Origin: Mariprofundaceae bacterium
Lineage (GTDB): Bacteria; Pseudomonadota; Zetaproteobacteria; Mariprofundales; Mariprofundaceae
Length of the DNA: 9,516 nt
Direction: 5' to 3'
Assembly (NCBI GenBank): GCA_030950875.1
Contig: JAUZQS010000262.1
Coordinates: 1-9,516 of the forward strand
The position numbers were made by a program, and so were the translations under genes. The notes below the pieces were generated by a model. That model saw nothing but the letters and a program-made list of their open reading frames with translations. It made no database searches and was not told where the DNA came from. This document shows, piece after piece, positions 5,367 to 9,516 of the stretch. The first letter of the stretch is position 1. Each line of letters opens with the position of its first letter.

Positions 5367-5861
5367 ATGCGCAAGGGTGATATGTTGATTGCAGGCCTGC
5401 TTGGGCTTGTTGTTGTTGCTGCTATTGGTAAAGGTGCATATTCATCCTTTCATCCAGTTAAGGATAAGGGGATTCCCTTTTATTCCACGGCAACGAAAGT
5501 GGTCCAATCCAAAGCTTCGGATATGTACCGTAATTTGGGATGCCGTAATTGCCATACCCTGTGGGGTGTTAAAAACATGATGGAGACCGTGCCTGCTCCG
5601 AGTCTTGATGGTATTGGTTCTTTGCGTAGTGAGAAATGGTTATACGATTATTTTTCAGCGAAAAACCCGCAATCCATTATGCCGACACGGTTGAAAAAGA
5701 AATACGGCATGCCTTCTTATGCCCATTTATCTGAAACCGATCGTCATTTTATGGCTGCTTACTTTGCCAGTTTGAAGGTGAAGGATTGGTATTTGGAAGA
5801 AGTGAAGGCTTCTGAGTATAAAAAATTAACAGGCAATCCATATCCTAATGCTGTTAAATAG
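5367..5861 (+). CDS. Membrane-anchored monoheme cytochrome c, CcoO-like
   Basis: The 164-residue product (ATG 5367; a TTG directly before it at 5364 is a less likely start; GGTGA 5356-5360 is a modest ribosome-binding site) has an N-terminal anchor (about residues 6-22). A periplasmic c-type domain follows, with C59-R-N-C62-H63 binding heme c. M105 in SIMPTR, which matches the ESxMP/SIMP distal-ligand context of CcoO, is the likely sixth ligand; M115 is an alternative. The charged C-terminus (about 137-164) extends beyond the heme fold. It lies directly after a CcoS-like gene. It may deliver electrons to the oxidase, replacing the heme c domains missing from the CcoP-like protein. That role is inferred; a separate electron carrier is also possible. 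Confidence 0.85.
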   Translation: MRKGDMLIAGLLGLVVVAAIGKGAYSSFHPVKDKGIPFYSTATKVVQSKASDMYRNLGCRNCHTLWGVKNMMETVPAPSLDGIGSLRSEKWLYDYFSAKNPQSIMPTRLKKKYGMPSYAHLSETDRHFMAAYFASLKVKDWYLEEVKASEYKKLTGNPYPNAVK

Positions 5862-5899
5862 TAAATTTCGATTGTAGCACCTTAATGGAGTATTCTTCG

Positions 5900-6385
5900 A
5901 TGCGAAAAAAGACACCTCAGCCATGGGCACCCAAATGGCAGCGTTTTCTTGTGGCATTTTTTGCTTCTAGTTTTTTGTTTGATGTTGGTCATCAGGTGTT
6001 GGATGTCCGTATCGAACTTTTTTGGGGCTTGCAAGGTTATGATTTGGCTTGGGTTACATCCATGTTTCTGTTGCCACTACTGACAGGTGTTGTCGTTGGT
6101 CTGATTTATGGCTGGGGGGGCAAGTTGCTCGCCCATTTTCCTCCGCTCGTTGTGTTATCCATTCATTATTATATTACCTATAGTCAGGGTGCTCCTGAAG
6201 GCTCTCATCTTATTCCTCTTATGTGGTGGGGATTCTTTGTTATCTTGAATATGGAATTTTGCGCGGTTGGTGGTGTTTTTGGTGAATTGCTGCTCAAACG
6301 GTTCTATGGTACTTGGGATATGCCGGGAACGGCTGATTATTTCACTGCAGATTCAGAACCATTACCCAAAGATACTGACGAGTAG
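5900..6385 (+). CDS. Four-helix integral membrane protein, unknown function
   Basis: The 161-residue protein starting MRKKTPQPW is placed at the ATG at 5900, because GGAG (5887-5890) lies nine bases upstream; an in-frame ATG at 5885 would add five residues but has no ribosome-binding site. Four membrane helices are predicted (about residues 15-32, 50-71, 79-97 and 105-131). Histidines occur in or near them (GHQV, LAHF, IHYY, SHLI), so heme or metal binding is conceivable but no known motif is present. The C-terminus is acidic. The gene sits between the monoheme cytochrome and the FGE-fold protein, nine bases from the latter, clearly in one transcription unit. I do not recognise the family; an oxidase-associated membrane protein is the best contextual guess. 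Confidence 0.7.
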   Translation: MRKKTPQPWAPKWQRFLVAFFASSFLFDVGHQVLDVRIELFWGLQGYDLAWVTSMFLLPLLTGVVVGLIYGWGGKLLAHFPPLVVLSIHYYITYSQGAPEGSHLIPLMWWGFFVILNMEFCAVGGVFGELLLKRFYGTWDMPGTADYFTADSEPLPKDTDE

Positions 6386-6394
6386 GTTGCATTA

Positions 6395-7441
6395 ATGGCA
6401 CGTTCAAACATGACTGCGCAAGAGAAAAATCGCCGTAAACGCTTTGCCATGGCGGTGTTGCTGACCTGTATCGCGGCGGCCATGATTGGCGGATCATTGC
6501 ATGTGATGAAACTTGGCTCGATGCGTATGGCTGAAATGCGCGGTAAGGTTAGCTATGATATTGCTGAAGTTGATGATCATGTACGTGCTGCCGGTGAGGA
6601 TATTCGTATTCAGGCTGATCATGAGGCTAGAGTCGATGAGAAACAGTTTTATTCGGCTGAGAGTTTGCAAGCCTTGTTGAAACCTGAAATACAGAAAGAG
6701 CTGCATACAATGGTGTTGATCCCTGCCGGTGTGTTTGTGATGGGCAGCAATGCTTTGCACAGCAATCAAGGTGATCAGCCAGAGCATCGGGTAGATGTAC
6801 CTGATTTTTGGATAGATAAATACCCTGTAACGCAGGCGCAATATGCACATTTTGTCGTCGCTAAACATTATCGTGCTCCATTGAACTGGAAAAATGGAAA
6901 GATTCCTGATGGTCTTGAGGATCATCCTGTCACCTTGGTCTCATGGTACAATGCACGTGATTATTGTGCTTGGGCTGGCCAACGTTTGCCGTATGAGGCC
7001 GAGTGGGAAAAAGCAGCGCGTGGAACCGATGCGCGGCGCTGGCCTTGGGGCAATAAAATGAATGTGGATCACTTGAATACCTATTACAGCGTCGGTCATA
7101 CAACCAGTGTGATGCAATATAAACAGGGCGCTAGCACCTATGGTGTTTGGGATATGGCTGGCAATGTATCGGAATGGGTCTTTGATGTGTTTTCATCTTA
7201 TTCAGCAAGCAAAGGTGAGCTGGTGTCCTTTGCGCCATCGGGCGATCAATTTACCGGTGTTGGTCAGGAAAATGTCGAAGATGTTGTGTACCGGGTGATG
7301 CGTGGTGGATCCTGGAAAAGTGATCCTTTTTCGACCGAAAGTTACCATCGCAATTATTCATTGCCGAATTTGGCATCTGATTTTTATGGCTTTCGCTGTG
7401 CTTCCAGCCAGCAGCCAAGTGAGGTAGTGGATGCGAAGTAA
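6395..7441 (+). CDS. Membrane-anchored FGE/SUMF1-fold protein without catalytic cysteines
   Basis: The 348-residue product has a basic N-terminus, one helix (about residues 17-38), a linker (40-100) and a formylglycine-generating-enzyme-type domain (105-336). The family marks are clear: IPAGVFVMGS, EHRVDVPDFWIDKYPVT, HPVTLVSWYNARDYCAW, RLPYEAEWEKAARG, WPWGN, DMAGNVSEW, RGGSW and YGFRCA. In true FGE, GGSW/F is followed by two cysteines five residues apart; here these positions are S309 and T314, so oxidase activity on sulfatase cysteines is not expected. FGE-fold proteins also serve other roles (NirV, EgtB types). The anchor places the domain in the periplasm, where it could bind or stabilise oxidase subunits. 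The following gene overlaps by 11 bases, indicating coupled translation. Confidence 0.9.
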   Translation: MARSNMTAQEKNRRKRFAMAVLLTCIAAAMIGGSLHVMKLGSMRMAEMRGKVSYDIAEVDDHVRAAGEDIRIQADHEARVDEKQFYSAESLQALLKPEIQKELHTMVLIPAGVFVMGSNALHSNQGDQPEHRVDVPDFWIDKYPVTQAQYAHFVVAKHYRAPLNWKNGKIPDGLEDHPVTLVSWYNARDYCAWAGQRLPYEAEWEKAARGTDARRWPWGNKMNVDHLNTYYSVGHTTSVMQYKQGASTYGVWDMAGNVSEWVFDVFSSYSASKGELVSFAPSGDQFTGVGQENVEDVVYRVMRGGSWKSDPFSTESYHRNYSLPNLASDFYGFRCASSQQPSEVVDAK

Positions 7442-7727
7442 ACGTTTGTACTGTGCATATGTGTTGTTACTCAGTTTATGTTGGGCTATGCCTGCATGGG
7501 CGGTAGATAGTTACCGTTATTTGCATGTTAGTATTGATACACCATGGACTATTTTTGTGTTTTTATTCTTCTTGGTGTTTGCGCCGATGATTCTGGCGGT
7601 TGTGCTTCATTGGCGTTATGCCTTGAAAAAAGATGATTCAGAAAAAATTCAACTAGAAAAAAACACAGCACAAGAAAGCCAACTAGAAATTAGAAATAGC
7701 CAAAAAAAGCATCATGATGCACAATAG
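7431..7727 (+). CDS. Small exported single-helix membrane protein, unknown function
   Basis: The 98-residue frame begins inside the end of the FGE-fold gene (ATG at 7431; 11-base overlap) and so is likely translated by coupling. Residues 1-24 are a good signal peptide with an AWA cleavage site. A short periplasmic segment (VDSYRYLHVSIDTPW) follows, then one helix (about 39-61), then a highly charged cytoplasmic tail rich in Lys, Glu and Gln (66-98), probably helical. No heme or metal motif is seen; the single cysteine in the mature-looking part is absent, as C8 and C17 lie in the signal region. Not recognised. Its place in a tight gene row with oxidase-type genes suggests an accessory subunit or assembly factor. 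Confidence 0.7.
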   Translation: MRSKRLYCAYVLLLSLCWAMPAWAVDSYRYLHVSIDTPWTIFVFLFFLVFAPMILAVVLHWRYALKKDDSEKIQLEKNTAQESQLEIRNSQKKHHDAQ

Positions 7728-8118
7728 TCTTGGTTTCTTTACTGTTTTGTTCGGAGCATTGCTGCTCTTTTCCTGTTCTAGCCAAGCCACGGAAAGTAAT
7801 ATTGATTCAGTTAAACAGACAATCACTCTAAGCGATACCACGCAACATTTCTCCGATGTGATGGATCAGTTCAATGAAGAAAAAGCCCTTGCCGTCGAGC
7901 GAGCTATTTCCGATACGAGTAAACATCAGGTGTTGTTTTGGATGGGGGCTGCATTGCTACTGTTGATCCTGTTGGCGGCTGGATTTGGGATTGCCATGGG
8001 GATCTTTGATAAAGATGTGTTTGTTTGGCATGTCTTGTCGGCGGGGCTGGCAACCACCTTGGCAGTTGCCCACGCTGTGACTGCATTTGTCTGGTTTTTC
8101 CCAGCTGAGTTGTTTTGA
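7714..8118 (+). CDS. Exported two-helix membrane protein, possible lipoprotein
   Basis: The frame overlaps the preceding gene by 14 bases; ATG codons at 7714 and 7717 are adjacent alternatives, and no strong Shine-Dalgarno is visible, so translation is probably coupled. The 134-residue product has an N-terminal signal with LLLFSC21, a near-lipobox, although the Phe is unusual; cleavage after SQA is the alternative. A soluble periplasmic segment follows (about 25-70), then two helices (about 72-95 and 103-130). Histidines in the second helix (VWHVLS and VAHAVT, 15 residues apart) are of interest as potential ligands. It ends the second block. I do not recognise a family. Confidence 0.7.
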   Translation: MMHNSLGFFTVLFGALLLFSCSSQATESNIDSVKQTITLSDTTQHFSDVMDQFNEEKALAVERAISDTSKHQVLFWMGAALLLLILLAAGFGIAMGIFDKDVFVWHVLSAGLATTLAVAHAVTAFVWFFPAELF

Positions 8119-8135
8119 TGGCTAATGTTTATACC

Positions 8136-8186
8136 GTAACTCTTGAATAACAACGTTGGTTTTTCGCATCGCGGCATAAGTCGCTA
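8136..8186 (-). repeat. REP-like repeat, copy B, inverted relative to copy A
   Basis: Read on the minus strand this begins TAGCGACTTATGCCGCGATG and matches 4968-5049 at 48 of 51 aligned positions, lacking 31 bases that copy A has. TTGAATA (8143-8149) and TATTCAA (8185-8191) form an outer inverted repeat, and CAACGTTG (8151-8158) is a perfect palindrome. It begins 17 bases after the last stop of the second block. Together with copy A it brackets that block in opposite orientations. A short transcript-end or REP-type function is possible. Confidence 0.75.
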
Positions 8187-8214
8187 TTCAAAATAAACTA
8201 AGTTGTTGATTGCG

Positions 8215-8243
8215 TTGTTTTTTCGCTTATTTCTAATTATATT
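8215..8243 (+). promoter_or_regulatory. Candidate promoter for the spermidine-synthase-like gene
   Basis: TTGTTT (8215-8220) and TATATT (8238-8243, five of six matches to TATAAT) are separated by 17 bases in an AT-rich stretch. The predicted start near 8250 leaves a leader of about 38 bases before the ATG at 8288, with GGAG at 8272-8275. The -35 box is weak (three of six). Confidence 0.4.
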
Positions 8244-8287
8244 TTTACTTCTATATTTACTCCGTATTGATGGAGATCTTGTTTAAC

Positions 8288-9516
8288 ATGAAACGTTCCC
8301 ATTTCGCTACTATATTATTGCTGCTCTATGGCCTGTCCGGTGTCACTGCATTGGCTTATGAAGTCTTGTGGACGCGCATGTTGAGTTTACTGTTTGGTAT
8401 TAGCATTTTGGGTGTGGTGGTGACTGTTGCCGCATTTATGCTGGGCTTGGGCTTGGGCAGTTTTATGGCTTGCCGTTGGCGCTTTTCCTTGCGGTCGAGT
8501 TTGTGGGTGCTGGCAGCTATTGAAATCGGTGTGGCTATCTATGCTTTGTTGTTGCCGACGTTGATGCATCTGTTGCAAGGCTTGTGGCTGTCAGTAGATG
8601 ATGTGGGTGCATGGCAGTTTTGGCAAATATCTTCGGCATTATGGGTGTTGTGTTTGCCGGCGTTGGCTTTGGGCTTTGCTTTTCCAACCATGTTGCGCTT
8701 GGGTAAATCATTCGGTGTGTCTTTGGGAGCTTTGTATGGCGCTAATACGCTAGGTGGTGCGCTTGGCGCACTGCTGCCATTGCTGTTGTTGCCGCTGTTT
8801 GGTTGGATAGCTGCATTGCAAGGGGTAGCGGGGCTGGGGGTGCTTATCGGCCTGTTATTGCTGAGCTTAGCCATGTACTGCAAACGGAGTACGTCTTTTC
8901 TGGCTGATGATAGGTCTTTTCATCAAGTTTCTAGCCATAGGCCGATACCGTTCATGGGCTTATTGGCCTATGGCGGCTTGGGTGCGGGTGCGTTGATGTT
9001 GGAAATCGCTTGGACGCGTGCTTATGGCATGATTTTGCTGCGCACTGAATATGTCTTGGCGATTATCTTGGCGGTGTTTTTGGTGGGGATTGGGGCGGGT
9101 AGTATGTTGGCCAAACACTTACCATCGGCACGTACTTTGCAGTGGATGCCAGTATTGCTTGCGATCATGGCGATTGTTGGTCTCTATGCCTTTCCATATA
9201 TCAATGTATGGGGGCAAAGTGTTCACTTTGATTCCTTGTTTGCAGCGTTGTTGTTTCAGGGTTTGTTGATTGCTTTGTGTACCTTGCCGATCACGCTGTT
9301 GTTCGGAGCATGGTTGCCATTGATTGCGCCGGCTGAGGGTGTGCAATCAAGCTCTGCAGGTGCGTGGTTGTATGCCTCCAACAGTGTGGGTGCATGCTTG
9401 GGAGCATTGTTGGCAGGGTTTGTGTTGATCCCATGGTTGGGTACTGCTGCTACCTGGTTGGTTGCAGCGGCATTGGTGATGCTATGTGGACTCTATTGGT
9501 CGGTGGGGGGGAGACC
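8288..9516 (+). CDS. Fused MFS/spermidine-synthase-like membrane protein (3' truncated)
   Basis: The frame is open from the ATG at 8288 to the window end (409 codons plus two bases). The product starts MKRSHFATILLLLYG and is almost entirely membrane helices. YGLSG...ALAYEVLWTRMLSLLFG near the N-terminus and the wide glycine-rich helices are typical of the membrane region of fused MFS/spermidine-synthase proteins. An internal duplication is visible: E25-VLWTR and E239-IAWTR, and YGANTLGGALGALLP and YASNSVGACLGALLAG. The catalytic aminopropyltransferase-like domain, expected after the helices, lies beyond the window, so its integrity cannot be judged. A GGAG (8272-8275) lies 12 bases before the ATG, a rather long spacing; a TTG at 8279 is in frame but too close. 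The gene has its own likely promoter and is probably separate from the oxidase genes. Confidence 0.8.
   Translation, partial: MKRSHFATILLLLYGLSGVTALAYEVLWTRMLSLLFGISILGVVVTVAAFMLGLGLGSFMACRWRFSLRSSLWVLAAIEIGVAIYALLLPTLMHLLQGLWLSVDDVGAWQFWQISSALWVLCLPALALGFAFPTMLRLGKSFGVSLGALYGANTLGGALGALLPLLLLPLFGWIAALQGVAGLGVLIGLLLLSLAMYCKRSTSFLADDRSFHQVSSHRPIPFMGLLAYGGLGAGALMLEIAWTRAYGMILLRTEYVLAIILAVFLVGIGAGSMLAKHLPSARTLQWMPVLLAIMAIVGLYAFPYINVWGQSVHFDSLFAALLFQGLLIALCTLPITLLFGAWLPLIAPAEGVQSSSAGAWLYASNSVGACLGALLAGFVLIPWLGTAATWLVAAALVMLCGLYWSVGGR

Noticed and set aside
6494..6925. Minus-strand 143-codon frame opposite the FGE-fold gene
   Set aside because: It lies wholly within a gene with clear family motifs on the other strand and has no supporting start signal.
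1..9516. CRISPR array, tRNA or rRNA genes
   Set aside because: No regularly spaced direct repeats and no tRNA or rRNA-like sequence were seen on either strand.

Overview
The window carries a non-standard cbb3-type (C-family heme-copper) cytochrome c oxidase locus. A bacterium living at low oxygen is the natural reading. The combination of a cbb3 core with unusual partner genes reminds me of marine iron-oxidising Zetaproteobacteria (Mariprofundus-like), but that is recall plus inference: no taxonomic marker gene is present.

Layout. (1) 1-90: the last 29 codons of an unidentified forward gene. (2) 91-429: a tail-to-tail intergenic stretch holding two abutting segments, each bounded by inverted repeats. 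(3) 430-624, minus strand: a small two-helix membrane protein. (4) 625-769: a compact divergent promoter region with two dyads. (5) 770-4508: the first oxidase block, on the plus strand: a small membrane protein, a 35-aa one-helix protein, CcoN (all catalytic ligands visible), an enlarged CcoO-like cytochrome c, a CcoP-like protein with no heme c motif, and a 44-aa one-helix protein. A strong intrinsic terminator lies at 4527-4557. (6) 4605-4916: a small exported or membrane protein of unknown role. (7) 4917-5096: a hairpin-rich, REP-like repeat region. (8) 5097-8118: a second tightly packed plus-strand block: a CcoS-like protein, a membrane-anchored monoheme cytochrome c, a four-helix membrane protein, a membrane-anchored FGE/SUMF1-fold protein lacking the FGE catalytic cysteines, and two small membrane proteins. 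(9) 8119-8287: an inverted second copy of the REP-like repeat, then a likely promoter. (10) 8288 to the window end: the membrane part of a fused MFS/spermidine-synthase-like protein, cut by the window edge.

How the genes may work together. CcoN reduces oxygen at the heme b3-CuB centre. The CcoO-like subunit supplies one covalent heme c. In ordinary cbb3 enzymes CcoP adds two more c hemes; here the gene in the CcoP position keeps the CcoP-like N-terminal motif and membrane anchor but has no CxxCH. The separate monoheme cytochrome of the second block, encoded directly after a CcoS-like assembly gene, could be the missing electron-entry module. The FGE-fold protein and the small membrane proteins would then be accessory or assembly factors. 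These functional links are inferred from gene context.

No rRNA, tRNA, CRISPR array or transposase gene was seen.
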